From assembly GCF_024679245.1 (NCBI RefSeq), contig NC_090187.1, positions 21,152,995 through 21,216,994 of the forward strand: a stretch of 64,000 nt of DNA, given 5' to 3'. Under the pieces are notes generated by a model, which searched no databases, was not told the origin of the DNA, and saw only the letters and a program-made list of their open reading frames with translations. A program made the translations under genes and the position numbers. Position 1 is the first letter of the stretch. Every line of letters starts with the position of its first letter. Source of the stretch: Pseudorasbora parva. Its lineage: Eukaryota; Chordata; Actinopteri; Cypriniformes; Gobionidae. Positions 26,701 to 33,939 of this stretch are shown here, in pieces.

Positions 26701-29700
26701 CCATCTATATTAACTCTCGCAGTGTCTTTCTGCGCAAGGACCTGAAGGAGGGCCGCTATGTCATCATTCCCACGACCTTTGACCTTGGCCTGCAGGGAGA
26801 CTTCCTTTTGCGCATCTTTACGGATGTACCATCTGCCTGCAAGTAATACGTTATATATTAGACATTCTTTTCTATTTACATTATCGAAAATAAATGTATC
26901 GATGAAGATTGTGTGGTTTTAAGGGAGCTGACAATAGACGAGCCTCCCCAGACGTGCTGGACAGGGTGTTGTGGGTATCCAAAGCTGGTCACACAGGTGC
27001 ACGTCCACAGAGCAGACGGACTCAAAGCTCAGGACTCAGATGGATGTAAGGAATGTCATGTTCTCTGTTTTTGTACACAATGCCCCTTTATTAATTTTTC
27101 TGACATCTTAAATGCATGTCACTCTACATTAGCTCTCAAATGCTTGGGGGTCTATATGTTTTCATGTTTTTTAAAGAAGTCTTATTCTCACAAAGTCTGC
27201 ATTTTTATTTGATCAAAATACAGTAAAAGCTATAATATGAATGTGAAATATTACTACAATTTCAAATAACGTCAAATAACGTTAATGTTTTTTATGTGAT
27301 TTATATTTTAAATTGTATTTTTTTGTGCTGGCAAAGCTGAATTTTCAGAATCATTACTCCAGTCTTCAGTGTCACTGTGAACTTCTGGAAATCATTCTAA
27401 TATAATTTTCTGCTCAAGAAAAATTTCTGATTATTATCAATGTTGACATTTGTGCTGCTTCATCTTCTCTTTGATGAATAGAAAGTTCAAAAGAACAGTT
27501 TCAAAAAATGAATGGAGGTAGACAGGCTTTAATCTATCAAATGTATATTATAGCAAATACTTGCTGTATTTCTGTGATTTTAATGTATATGTTTTAATGA
27601 TACCATTTTAAAACTTGAACTAATCTTGAGATACCACAGAAGATCAAATTATTTGATATTTTAAGAAATTTTGACTCAGACTCAGCTGTGCTCTCTGTGA
27701 TGTAATTTCCTATTTCAGGATTTGCATGTCACATGACAAACTACTTTTACTATATTTATTTGGAAGAATTTTTTTTTTAATAAGACAGTTTGAAAATAAA
27801 TCCATTCAGATCTTGTATTTTTGAAAAAATTGACCCAGAACAGAAGTAGTTTAATGTTTTTTGAATGGCTGTTTTTTTCCTGTTGTTTCAGCGTCTGACC
27901 CATACGTCATCATCAGCTGTGAGGGAGAGAAGGTTCGTTCTCCGGTGCACAAAGATACACAGAGCCCAGACTTTGACGTGAAAGCTGTTTTCTACAGGAA
28001 GAAGCAAAAAGAGCCAATCCGCATTCAGGTGACAGTCTTTTAGGAATCATTTGTATCAGTGTCCATCTGAAGTTGCAAATTTAACTTTGCACAAAATTAG
28101 AATTTTACTTAAAACATTTGCGAATAAAACACTTTTTCCATCCAATGCATTCTAGAAAACAAAACTGTCGTTTCCTGGGAAACATCTAATAAAAATGGAA
28201 GTTGCTGCAATCAGAAAAGCCACTGTGGCTCTTTTTTCCTGTATCATGACTATCCAATAAATGCTGTCATGTTGTTTTATGTTCACATGCCTGGTGTTTG
28301 GGAACACTCGTATAAGACTTCTGGGACATTCTGGGATCAAATAATTTTGATGACAGATTTTTGCTCAAGCATTTCAGAACAACCAAACAAACATTTGAGA
28401 TGCTGTGTGAAGCAATTGGTCCGCTGTTTAGTCCAGTTATCCAATCACACCCTCTGTTGAGGCAAAGTTGTCATCAAGGGACTTATTTTGTTAATTGTTC
28501 CATCATAGTTTTTGCACCCATCTTTTTATCAGATAAAAAAATATCCTCCTCAATTGAGCATGTACATTTTTATGTGCCTTTGGCATTTCTATCCAGTGTT
28601 TTTGATATCCCAAAATTCACATAAAAATGGATGAAAACACTATATTGCCAAAGTTTTGGAATGCCTGCTTTTACATGCACTTGAAATTTATTAACATCCA
28701 TAGGGTTTAATATGGAGTTTGCCCAGCCTTTACAGCTGTAACAGCTTCAACTCTTCTAGAAAGGCTTTCCACAAGGTTTAGGAGTGTGTTTAGGATGATT
28801 TTTGACCATTCTTCTAGAAGCACACTTGTGAGGTCTGGCACTGATGTTGGTAGAGAAGGCCTGACTCGCAGTCTCCGCTCTAATTTATACCAAAGGTGTT
28901 CTATCGGGGTTGAGGTCAGGACCAGTCAAGTTCCTCCACACCAAACTCGCTCATCCATGTCTTTATGGACCTAGCTTTGTGCACTGGTGCGCAGTCATGT
29001 TGGAACAGGAAGGGGCCATCCCCAAACTGTTCCCACAAATTTGGGAGGATGAAATTATCCAAAATGTCTTGGTATGCTAAAGCATTAAGAGTTCCTTTCA
29101 CTGGTACTAAGGGGCCAAGCCCTCAAACTTTATCTTTGGCACAATGCAGTCAGGCAAGTACCTTTCTCCTGGTGACCGCCAAACCCAGACTTGTCCATCA
29201 GATTGCCAGACAGAGAAGCATGATTCGTTGCACCAGATAACACGTCTCCACTGCTCTAGGGTCCAGTGGCAGCGTGGTCACTGCATCCAACGTTTTGCAT
29301 TGCACTTGGTGGTGTAAGGCTTGTATGAAGCTGCTCTGCCATGGAAACCCATTCCATGAAGCTCTCTCTGTGATTTTTCGTGGCTTACCACTTTGTGGTT
29401 GAGTTGCTGCTGTTCACAAATGTTTCCACTAAAATGCCACTAACAGTTGACCATGGAATATTTAGTAGTGAGGAAATTTTACGAATGGAGTTATTGCACA
29501 GGTGGCAATCTATCACGGTACCATGCTTGAATTCCTTAGAGCAACCCATTATTTCACAAATGTTTGTAGAAGTGTCTGCATGCCTAGGTGCTTTTTTATA
29601 CACCTGTGGCCATGGAAGGGATTGGAACACCTGAATTAATTGATTTGGAGGGGTGTCCCAATACTTTTGGCAATCTAACATTGTCATGATGAATCGATTC

Positions 29701-29940
29701 CATTATTTTCCCCCCTGTAATCTGCCTGTTTGTTTACCTTTATGTTGTGTCAATCAGATCTACAACAAGAACCTTCTGAAGGACTCATTCATGGGTCAGG
29801 CTACCTTGAGCGGTGACCTGTCTGACCTGCAGCAGCTTCACACCCTTCAACTGCGGGACAAAGGAAACCGGCAGAACAATGACCTCACAGGTTTCATCTC
29901 GGTGAGCCTCAGTACCAGCGATGTCCTTACCAATATCTGA
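5590..29940 (+). CDS. capn5: Calpain-5 (atypical cysteine protease), 3' eleven coding exons
   Basis: Spliced coding parts: 5590-5721, 14866-15074, 15200-15392, 19180-19373, 21279-21356, 23088-23283, 23368-23490, 26646-26842, 26924-27045, 27892-28028 and 29758-29940. All junctions are GT/AG and phase-consistent, giving 587 residues (56-642 in human numbering; the human protein has 640). Calpain-5 is an intracellular papain-like protease without the EF-hand domain. The order is CysPc (to about residue 340), a beta-sandwich domain III, then a C2 domain (about 500-620). The triad Cys81 ([10 protein letters not shown]), His252 (VKGHAYAV) and Asn284 (MRNPWGQRE) is intact. Arg243 and Leu244, the sites of human vitreoretinopathy mutations, are conserved. 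The start-codon exon is not seen. Gene omp lies antisense in its first visible intron. It is probably the teleost capn5a copy, by its linkage to myo7a. Confidence 0.93.
5868..5985 (+). repeat. Degraded tRNA-derived SINE
   Basis: A B-box-like GGGTTTGATTTACAG is followed by a tail ending ATGTCCGCTAAATGCTTAA. Both match the better-preserved SINE at 40806-40976. The tRNA head is largely lost. Confidence 0.5.
6240..6500. repeat. Degraded AAGGTTCC-type interspersed repeat
   Basis: Repeated GGTTC/GAACC motifs (AAAGGTTCCAGAAC, GAACCACTC, AAAGGTTCTTTT) resemble a common fish repeat; another fragment is near 57040-57100. No coding signal was seen between 5985 and 7190 otherwise. Confidence 0.35.
7192..7413. 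repeat. Foldback MITE with about 85-bp arms
   Basis: The left arm (AGGATAGTTTACCCAAAAATG, then TGCTTACCCCCAGGGCATC) is the inverse of the right arm (GATGCCCTGGGGGTAAGCAG, then TTTTTGGGTGAACTATCCC). It belongs to the widespread TTCACCCAAAAATG terminal-repeat family, seen again at 40545, 44188-44255 and 59237. Confidence 0.8.
7540..8671 (+). mobile_element. TTAA-flanked G-tract element X, copy 1 (3' truncated)
   Basis: After TTAA at 7536-7539 comes AGGGGGGGTGAAAC, then about 1.1 kb nearly identical to copy 2 at 24839-26043. Similarity stops after CATCAAACGTCCA near 8671, so the C-tract end is missing. Both copies can encode a short stretch [18 protein letters not shown], but indels inside it and the lack of a transposase signature argue for a nonautonomous element. 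Confidence 0.75.
8712..8976. repeat. MITE with GGTAACACTTTA termini
   Basis: Begins GGTAACACTTTATTTTAGA and ends TATACTAAAGTGTTAC, a short inverted pair. The body (TTATTAGCATGCATATTACTAG) matches, inverted, 21915-22171. Confidence 0.75.
9195..10865. repeat. Long unclassified interspersed repeat
   Basis: Starts around ATTATAGGCCCC with TTCTTCTTCTTCCGCTC and ends GGCCCGGAATTGCTGCTTGC, ends I associate with an abundant cyprinid repeat. No long reading frame or transposase motif is visible. A SINE tail is inserted at 10078-10136. Confidence 0.5.
10078..10136 (-). repeat. SINE 3' tail, reverse orientation
   Basis: Read on the - strand it gives the typical tail AAGCGTCTGCTAAATGCATA, matching the SINE tail at 40930-40970. 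Confidence 0.65.
10870..12717. other. Intronic DNA, no feature recognised
   Basis: AT-rich intron of capn5. 11340-11720 is less AT-rich and looks single-copy. Short decayed pieces of the ACCCAAAAAT family occur near 12350. No exon or gene was supported on either strand. Confidence 0.5.
12717..13338. other. Region 3' of omp (probable omp 3'UTR and intron)
   Basis: On the - strand this follows the omp stop codon. A TG/TC-rich stretch runs 12885-12940. Reverse-complement AATAAA signals occur at 13220-13225 and again near 13060. Confidence 0.4.
13220..13225 (-). terminator. Candidate omp poly(A) signal
   Basis: Reverse complement reads AATAAA, about 115 bp beyond the omp stop codon. A second one near 13060 is an alternative. 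Only the hexamer supports this. Confidence 0.4.
13339..13821 (-). CDS. omp: Olfactory marker protein, single exon
   Basis: 160 codons with no intron (the mammalian protein is about 163). OMP is a cytoplasmic protein of mature olfactory sensory neurons that modulates cAMP signalling and odour-response kinetics. Family landmarks are clear: [68 protein letters not shown] and a final LTFNKNK. The start at 13821 (MGSEIELTF) was chosen because it sits in a good context (G at -3 and +4) and matches the family length. The frame stays open to an ATG at 13974, but that ATG has a poor context and the extra 51 residues look non-family. The gene lies antisense within a capn5 intron, as in mammals. Confidence 0.93.
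   Translation of the reverse strand: MGSEIELTFTEDLQLTEVMRLRVQSLQQRGQKRQDGERLLLSHESVYRLDFSEQELTFSHWNVNLQGTGRFTVTGICQLWTPDLTNLMTRQLLEPIGQFWRNAGDPEDSPIKCLEADIQEFGERIAELAKVRKVMYFLFAYKEGATKDQISCSLTFNKNK
13954..13961. promoter_or_regulatory. Candidate Olf/EBF site CCCATGGG
   Basis: This palindrome fits the CCCNNGGG core of Olf-1/EBF factors, known regulators of mammalian OMP promoters. It lies 133 bp upstream of the chosen omp start. A single short motif can occur by chance. Confidence 0.3.
13975..14865. other. omp upstream region and rest of capn5 intron
   Basis: 14000-14110 is moderately GC-rich and could hold the omp promoter. From 14150 onward it is AT-rich with no recognisable gene or repeat, up to the next capn5 acceptor. 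Confidence 0.4.
14866..15074 (+). CDS. capn5: capn5 coding exon, residues 100-169
   Basis: Acceptor TTGCTGTTTGTAG, donor GTAAGT. Reads [15 protein letters not shown], then [20 protein letters not shown] and [12 protein letters not shown], protease-core sequence typical of calpain-5. Ends with two bases of a lysine codon. Confidence 0.96.
15200..15392 (+). CDS. capn5: capn5 coding exon, residues 169-233
   Basis: Acceptor ACATTTATCAG, donor GTGAGT. Reads [20 protein letters not shown] to GGLISCSIR. The split lysine codon closes in frame with the previous exon. Confidence 0.95.
15413..17016. repeat. Island of composite interspersed repeats
   Basis: Begins only about 20 bp after the donor at 15393 with GTAGCCAGACCTTC. 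15770-16150 matches 57783-58290 (both have GACTGTAAAAAAA, TATGGAC and a GTCGA.GAATTGCAGTTT end). 16260-16930 ends TTCATCACCCCTTTAAA, resembling a terminal repeat. No gene was seen in it. Confidence 0.6.
17017..18861 (+). mobile_element. Tc1/mariner-like transposon, degenerate copy B
   Basis: Ends are inverted repeats of about 200 bp: left CAGTGATGAAAATAAGTATT, right its complement ending CCTCACTG. The target TA is kept at the left (17015-17016) and changed to TG at the right. The transposase on the + strand is broken. The N-terminus starts at 17384 ([10 protein letters not shown]), the middle at 18181-18290 reads [13 protein letters not shown], then a deletion joins it to MYCEILGNN, and 18440-18666 gives [15 protein letters not shown] to the C-terminus. 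It is interrupted by an insert at 17540-18177. Confidence 0.9.
17540..18177. repeat. Interspersed repeat inserted in Tc1 copy B
   Basis: Starts CAATCAATCAACTTTATTTA with TATAGCGCTTTTACAATC, then GTCCCCAACTGAGCAAGCC and GAGAAACCAGACTCAG, a known type of cyprinid repeat. It splits the transposase codons between AAGCTAAACAT and GACTGTCAATC. A shorter relative is at 60704-61035, and a trace lies at 23519-23570. The class is uncertain. Confidence 0.7.
18862..19179. other. capn5 intron, no feature recognised
   Basis: Short intron remainder between the Tc1 copy and the next exon. Nothing supported. Confidence 0.5.
19180..19373 (+). CDS. capn5: capn5 coding exon, residues 234-298 (catalytic His and Asn)
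   Basis: Acceptor TCTATTCCGTAG, donor GTTTGT. Reads [20 protein letters not shown], placing His252, and later [15 protein letters not shown], placing Asn284. Arg243 and Leu244 are present. Confidence 0.96.
20060..20375. repeat. TAGCCTGGTCC-type element, copy 1
   Basis: Starts TAGCCTGGTCCTACCAG and ends GCGGAGCTAGGCTT, a weak inverted pair. Internal AGTTTAAAACTATTGGATC and GGAGTACTGAAGGAAAAT match 42057-42390. No coding capacity. Confidence 0.65.
20376..21278. other. capn5 intron, no feature recognised
   Basis: AT-rich sequence with no exon, RNA gene or repeat that I can name. Confidence 0.4.
21279..21356 (+). CDS. capn5: capn5 coding exon, residues 298-324
   Basis: Acceptor TATCTGTAG, donor GTGAGA. 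Reads [20 protein letters not shown] then DDGEF. It closes the split serine codon and ends with two bases of a tryptophan codon. Confidence 0.94.
21604..22171. repeat. Two adjacent TAACACTT-type MITEs
   Basis: 21604-21915 is rich in TTAACATTA and GTTAGTTCATC motifs after CGTAACACTTTACAATAAGG. 21915-22171 is the inverted relative of 8712-8976 and ends TGAAGTGTTACC. Confidence 0.6.
22255..22890. repeat. Putative nonautonomous element with CACACTGCAC termini
   Basis: Left end TTTCACACTGCACACAAGC, right end CTTTGTGCGGTGTGAATGC, inverted with mismatches. Internal GCAGTGCGGTGGC and GCGGCACTGCTGCTTC are also related in inverse. It lies in the intron before the exon at 23088. The superfamily is not determined. 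Confidence 0.5.
23088..23283 (+). CDS. capn5: capn5 coding exon, residues 324-389
   Basis: Acceptor TTTCCTCTCTCAG, donor GTGCAA (a weaker donor). Reads [20 protein letters not shown], then [10 protein letters not shown] and [15 protein letters not shown], spanning the end of the protease core and the start of domain III. Confidence 0.95.
23368..23490 (+). CDS. capn5: capn5 coding exon, residues 390-430
   Basis: Acceptor GTGTTTTTCAG, donor GTATGT. 41 codons in phase 0: [20 protein letters not shown] to [12 protein letters not shown], domain III. Confidence 0.95.
24222..26535. repeat. Interspersed repeat hosting element X copy 2
   Basis: 24222-24480 (TAAAGGAACATGCCACTAT, with TTGAGTTTTACCG) and 26330-26535 (GTACTAAGACCGACGGAAAAT) belong to families seen at 1685-1790 and 56430-56960. 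Element X (24839-26043) lies between them, suggesting a later insertion, though the host boundaries are uncertain. Confidence 0.45.
24839..26043 (+). mobile_element. TTAA-flanked G-tract element X, copy 2 (both ends present)
   Basis: Left boundary TTAA at 24835-24838 then AGGGGGGGTGAAAC; right boundary GCATTTCACC with a run of about 22 C, then TTAA at 26044-26047. The ends form an inverted pair GGGGGGGTGAAA. The TTAA borders resemble piggyBac-like target duplications, but the termini are not the usual piggyBac ones and no transposase is seen. Copy 1 is at 7540-8671. Confidence 0.75.
26646..26842 (+). CDS. capn5: capn5 coding exon, residues 431-496
   Basis: Acceptor TTGTTCTCTGATAG, donor GTAATA. 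Reads [20 protein letters not shown], then [12 protein letters not shown] and [12 protein letters not shown], domain III. Confidence 0.95.
26924..27045 (+). CDS. capn5: capn5 coding exon, residues 496-537 (start of C2 domain)
   Basis: Acceptor GTGTGGTTTTAAG, donor GTAAGG. Reads [20 protein letters not shown] then [20 protein letters not shown]. The split codons close in phase on both sides. Confidence 0.94.
27165..27510 (+). repeat. Abundant fish repeat (GCATTTTTATTTGATCAAAA type)
   Basis: Shares successive blocks with 48195-48530: CTCACAAAG.CTGCATTT, GCTGAA.TTTCAG.ATCATTACT, AGAAATCATTCTAA-like and a CTCAAGAAA block. The class is not known to me. Confidence 0.6.
27892..28028 (+). CDS. capn5: capn5 coding exon, residues 537-582 (C2 domain)
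   Basis: Acceptor CTGTTGTTTCAG, donor GTGACA. Reads [20 protein letters not shown], then [21 protein letters not shown]2 beta-strands. Confidence 0.95.
28641..29681 (-). mobile_element. Tc1/mariner-like transposon, degenerate copy C
   Basis: Ends are CACTATATTGCCAAAGTTTT and, inverted, CCAATACTTTTGGCAATCTA. On the - strand the N-terminal part reads [20 protein letters not shown], then STVSGI. A catalytic-region piece, [20 protein letters not shown] with [15 protein letters not shown], is at 28916-29101. Frameshifts separate the pieces. It is inserted in the last capn5 intron, about 75 bp before the terminal exon. Confidence 0.85.
29758..29940 (+). CDS. capn5: capn5 terminal coding exon, residues 583-642 and stop
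   Basis: Acceptor TTGTGTCAATCAG. Reads [20 protein letters not shown], then [16 protein letters not shown], ending [12 protein letters not shown] and TGA. The end aligns with the human C-terminus (VHILSSTSLMAV), so the in-exon GGTGAGC is not used as a donor in this reading. Confidence 0.93.
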   Translation: MYNKNLLKDSFMGQATLSGDLSDLQQLHTLQLRDKGNRQNNDLTGFISVSLSTSDVLTNI

Positions 29941-31310
29941 CGTCACTTACTTTCACGCTGTTCCTGTGGTAAATCCTAGAGTACTTTATGTGGTGTCTTA
30001 CACCTATGGCCTTGGCCTTTTTTCTTTTGTGAATCTTTGGCAAAATGTAATTCTTTACAAGCACTTTTTACACCTTAAAGCTGTTATTTCATGTGCCTCT
30101 GTTATTTCCTGTGTGTTCGTCTTTGTGAAATATATATATATATATTATAGGACATGCATCTATATTATCCGGATATAAAAAAATAGCATGCTGTATGTGC
30201 ATTTATCTAATACCTCTCTTCCCTATTCAGGTAAGGTAGTTCAGATATGTAGTCATAAATTTGACTTTTATATTTGTATATTAGCATAATTTGGCCAAAC
30301 AATCAGTAATGGAATGACTTCTTCTGTTTAATCTCTGTTTACACAAAATGTTGAAATATGGAGGGCATTCCTTTTATTTGTATTTTTCTTCTTCAAATAT
30401 TTGCTATTATCTTGACTTGTGTTGATTTGTAAAAACCTGTGCCAAGTTTGTCAAGCTTTTGTGAAAGAAAACATTTCTCCACATTATACAGTGTTTTATC
30501 AGCTGTTTTCATATGTTTACCAGAATCCAGGTTTTGTTTACGTTGAGCATGTTCTTTGAAGTGAAAGTATCAGAAAGACATGTGAAAATGTTCTTATTTA
30601 AGGAACAGCTAGTGTATAATGCATATAAATCTAGAGCCATACAGCTGCTCCATATGATTTTAAACATTAAATATGAATATTCTCCTATAAATATTGTTTA
30701 CTATATTACCCACCATTTGAGAGGTTGGAATCTACACAGTGTAATGAGCAATTATAACCACCAGGTGTCAGTATGTCCTCAGAAAGGGAGGAGCTCAGGT
30801 CCACTCAGGTTGTGGGGTTTTGCCTTTTTCTTGTTTTAATTAAATATCTTTCAAATGGTAACATGCAAAACTAAGTACATGTTTTCTTAAAATATATATA
30901 TTTATTATACATTATACTAGTATTTAAATTTGGTCATTTTATACCTCTTCACACTAATGATAGTCATAAACACACTTAAAATACTGAATAATGTCATCAT
31001 AAAGCCAATTTCAAAACATCATCTCTGTTTTGTCCCCATTGGTACAAAATGCCAAGACACTATTTACAGCTGTGCCATTTTGCAATCACTATGAATTATT
31101 TACTTTTGACGTCTTTCTTTAAGTTTTACAATTTCTTTCCGTACAGTGCCTGTTGTCTGTTGTTTACAGATTAATAGATGTGCCTTATCAGAATGGGTAA
31201 AATAGCCAAAGAAATCTTGATCATATTCTGTGATGTATTTTTTTGTATATTTTGATTGTGTTTTTCTCACCAATTCACACCATGAAATAAAGTTTAATTG
31301 AATGTTCAAG
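29941..31310 (+). other. capn5: capn5 3' untranslated region
   Basis: From the stop codon to just past the first canonical AATAAA, about 1.35 kb with no coding signal. It includes a short TA run near 30130. The cleavage point is inferred. Confidence 0.6.
31286..31291 (+). terminator. capn5 poly(A) signal
   Basis: AATAAA, the first I see after the capn5 stop codon, followed by a T/G-containing stretch. Confidence 0.6.
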
Positions 31311-31384
31311 TTATTTGCCTATAGGTTTCTCTCTTCTTTTAAACTGGGTCATGGCCATGATCATGTAAAACTTGGACATTTCAG

Positions 31385-31404
31385 AATATATATTCAGAAC
31401 TATA

Positions 31405-31488
<84 letters not shown>

Positions 31489-31508
31489 TATAGTTCCAGA
31501 ATATATAT
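31385..31508. repeat. TA microsatellite with inverted flanks
   Basis: A TA array at about 31408-31484 is bordered by near-perfect inverted arms of about 25 bp (CAGAACTATATTCATATA left, TATATGAATATAGTTCCAG right). It can extrude as a long hairpin. Confidence 0.85.
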
Positions 31509-31559
31509 GGAATTTGATCTTTACTAAACTAATGATTTTTGGCATAAAAGAAAGCTCGC

Positions 31560-32640
31560 TAATTTTGACCCAAACAATGTATTGTTGGCTACTGCCATAA
31601 CGATACTCACGACTTATGACTAGTTCCCTGACCAGTTCTGACCAGCAGGAAGTAGAAGGCAGACTACTGCGTCAACAACATCGCCAACCTGAAGCATGAG
31701 AGTTTGTTGGAAAACCCCAGCAGGGAAGATAAGGGTCTTGGCTGGGGTGAGCCATGCAAATTCTGGTCAAAAACTTTTATAAAGAAGTGGAAAAAGTTAG
31801 TGGTTACAGAAGTAAGGGGAAGAGGAAAGACTTCTTGTGAAATCAATTGGCCAAAGTCAACAAGGCCAGTGGACAACGTGGGCCGACATCCTGCCAAGGT
31901 AAGTCAGCTAAACCGACCTTTGGAGAATTCCCTAATACAGGTTAAATTTCATTATTAGAGCCACTTACGACACACTTCTTAGCCCAGTTAACCTGGCACA
32001 GTGGTTTGGGGCTGAAGAAATCTGCAGCCTGTGCGAAGCAGCTCAGGGAACCCTCCATCAGCTCCGGGAACCTGTGTGGGTTAGGGTTAGGGAAACTGCT
32101 TTGGCACCCACGATCAGGTACTAAGGAAGTTGGCAGATTGCACAGAAAGAGTAAGGGCGATGGCAAACAAGAGGCTCGCTTCTGTCGCGTAAGCCACATT
32201 TAGACCCGACCTTGTGTGTGGCTATTGGAACTAACAGTTCCCTGTGCGGAAGCAGTACAGGAGGTATATGACCAGAAAAAGTCACGGTTCAGTATTGGAA
32301 TGCCAGGTGACCATCCGCTTCCTGAGGAACATAAGCTTCAGCTCTAGCTTTGTCACGGTCAGTAAGGCCTTGAAAGATCTGGCCGAATAGGAAGAGAAAG
32401 GAATATTTTTTTTGCTATGGCTGAGGAGGAATGACAAGAGCTGGGATGCTGAGAAGCCTCAAGGCATAAGGACCTGAGATCTAAGTCCAGCAGCAGGGAG
32501 ACATCCCTGTCTACTGACCCATCACCCTGAGATGTTCTGGGACTAAAGCGGCTAAACTGGGGTGACTCCCAGCTAATGACCCTGCAGATAGCAATTTGGC
32601 ACTGGCAGTAATGCCCAGCAGTTTTTACCATCATCCTGTT
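31560..32640. other. Unclassified GC-richer block between capn5 and the CA array
   Basis: Compositionally unlike its AT-rich neighbours, with overlapping open frames of 65-127 codons on both strands and none convincing. A GGTTAGGGTTAGGG stretch near 32081 is only two telomere-like units. It may be a decayed retroelement or a noncoding transcript; no motif decides. Confidence 0.3.
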
Positions 32641-32645
32641 TCTAA

Positions 32646-32646
<1 letters not shown>

Positions 32647-32730
<84 letters not shown>

Positions 32731-32740
32731 TAATACACAC
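32647..32740. repeat. CA microsatellite
   Basis: About 35 CA units (32647-32715) followed by a short TA run and more CA, abutting the Tc1-like element that begins near 32742. Confidence 0.95.
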
Positions 32741-32741
32741 A

Positions 32742-33932
32742 CACACCTACAATTTTATTAGGAACACCATACTAATACTGTGTTTGACCCCCTTTCGCCC
32801 TCAGACCTGCCTTAATTCTACGTGGCATTGATTCAACAAGGTGCTGAAAGCATTCTTTAGAAATGTTGGCTCATATTGATAGGATAGCATCTTGCAGTTG
32901 ATGGAGATTTGTGGGATGCAGATCCAGGGCACGAAGCCCCATTCCACCACATCCCAAAGATGCTCTATTGGGTTGAGATCTGGTGACTGTGGAGGCCATT
33001 TTAGTACAGTGAACTCATTGTCATGTTCAAGAAACCAATTTGAAATTATTTGAGCTTTGTGACATGGTGCATTACCCTGCTGGAAGTAGCCATCAGAGGA
33101 TGGGTACATGGTGGTCATAAAGGGATGGACATGGTCAGAAACAATGCTCAGGTAGGCCGTGGCATTTAAACGATGCCCAATTGGCACTAAGGGGCCAAAA
33201 GTGTGCCAAGAAAACATCCCCCACACCATTACACCACCACCACCAGCCTGCACAGTGGTAACAAGGCATGATGGATCCATGGTCTCATTCTGTTTACCCC
33301 AAATTCAGACTCTACCATCTGAATGTCTCTACAGAAATCCAATCTTTAACTGTTCAATTTTGGTGAGCTTGTGCAAATTGAAGCCTGTTTTGCCTATTTT
33401 TTAGTGTAGATGAGTGGTACCTGGTGGGGTCTTCTGCTGTTGTAGCCCATCCGCCTCAAGGTTGTGCGTGTTGTGGCTTCACAAAGGCTTTGCTGCATAC
33501 CTCGGTTGTAACGAGTGGTTATTTCAGTCAAAGTTGCTCTTCTATCAGCTTGAATCAGTCGGCCCATTCTCCTCTTACTTCTAGCATCAGCAAGGCATTT
33601 TCGCCCACAGGACTGCCGCATACTGGATGTTTTTCCCTTTTCACACCATTCTTTGTAAACCCTAGAAATGGTTGTGCGTGATAATCCCATTAACTGAGCA
33701 GATTGGGAAATACTTAGACCGGCCAGTCTGGCACCATCAACCATGCCACGCTCAAAATTGCTTAAATTACCTTTCTTTCCCATTCTGACATTCAGTTTGG
33801 AGTTCAGGAGATTGTCTTGACCAGGACTACACCCCTAAAGGCATTGAAGCAACTGCCATGCTATTGGTTGATTAGATAATTTAATTAATGAGAAATTAAA
33901 CAGGTGTTCCTAATAATCTTTTAGGTGAGTAT
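32742..33932 (-). mobile_element. Tc1/mariner-like transposon, degenerate copy D
   Basis: Terminal repeats contain CAATTTTATTAGGAACACC and, inverted, GGTGTTCCTAATAATCTTTT. On the - strand, 33394-33783 encodes the N-terminal helix-turn-helix region (MGKKGNLSNFERGMVDGARL, then SQSAQLMGLSRTTISRVY). 32801-33280 encodes GGGVMVWGMFSWHT, then FQQGNAPCHKA and [12 protein letters not shown]. The second catalytic Asp of the DDE triad (normally QQDNAPCH) is Gly here, so it is inactive even where open. Confidence 0.9.
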
Positions 33933-33939
33933 ATATATA

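Noticed and set aside
29896..29908. GGTGAGC in the last capn5 exon as a splice donor
   Set aside because: Reading through gives [12 protein letters not shown] and a stop, which aligns with the known calpain-5 C-terminus; using it would need a further exon that I do not find.
32081..32094. Telomere-like TTAGGG units
   Set aside because: Only about two units. No interstitial telomeric array.
32359..32742. 127-codon frame on the minus strand
   Set aside because: A third of it is translated CA repeat. The remainder has no family resemblance.
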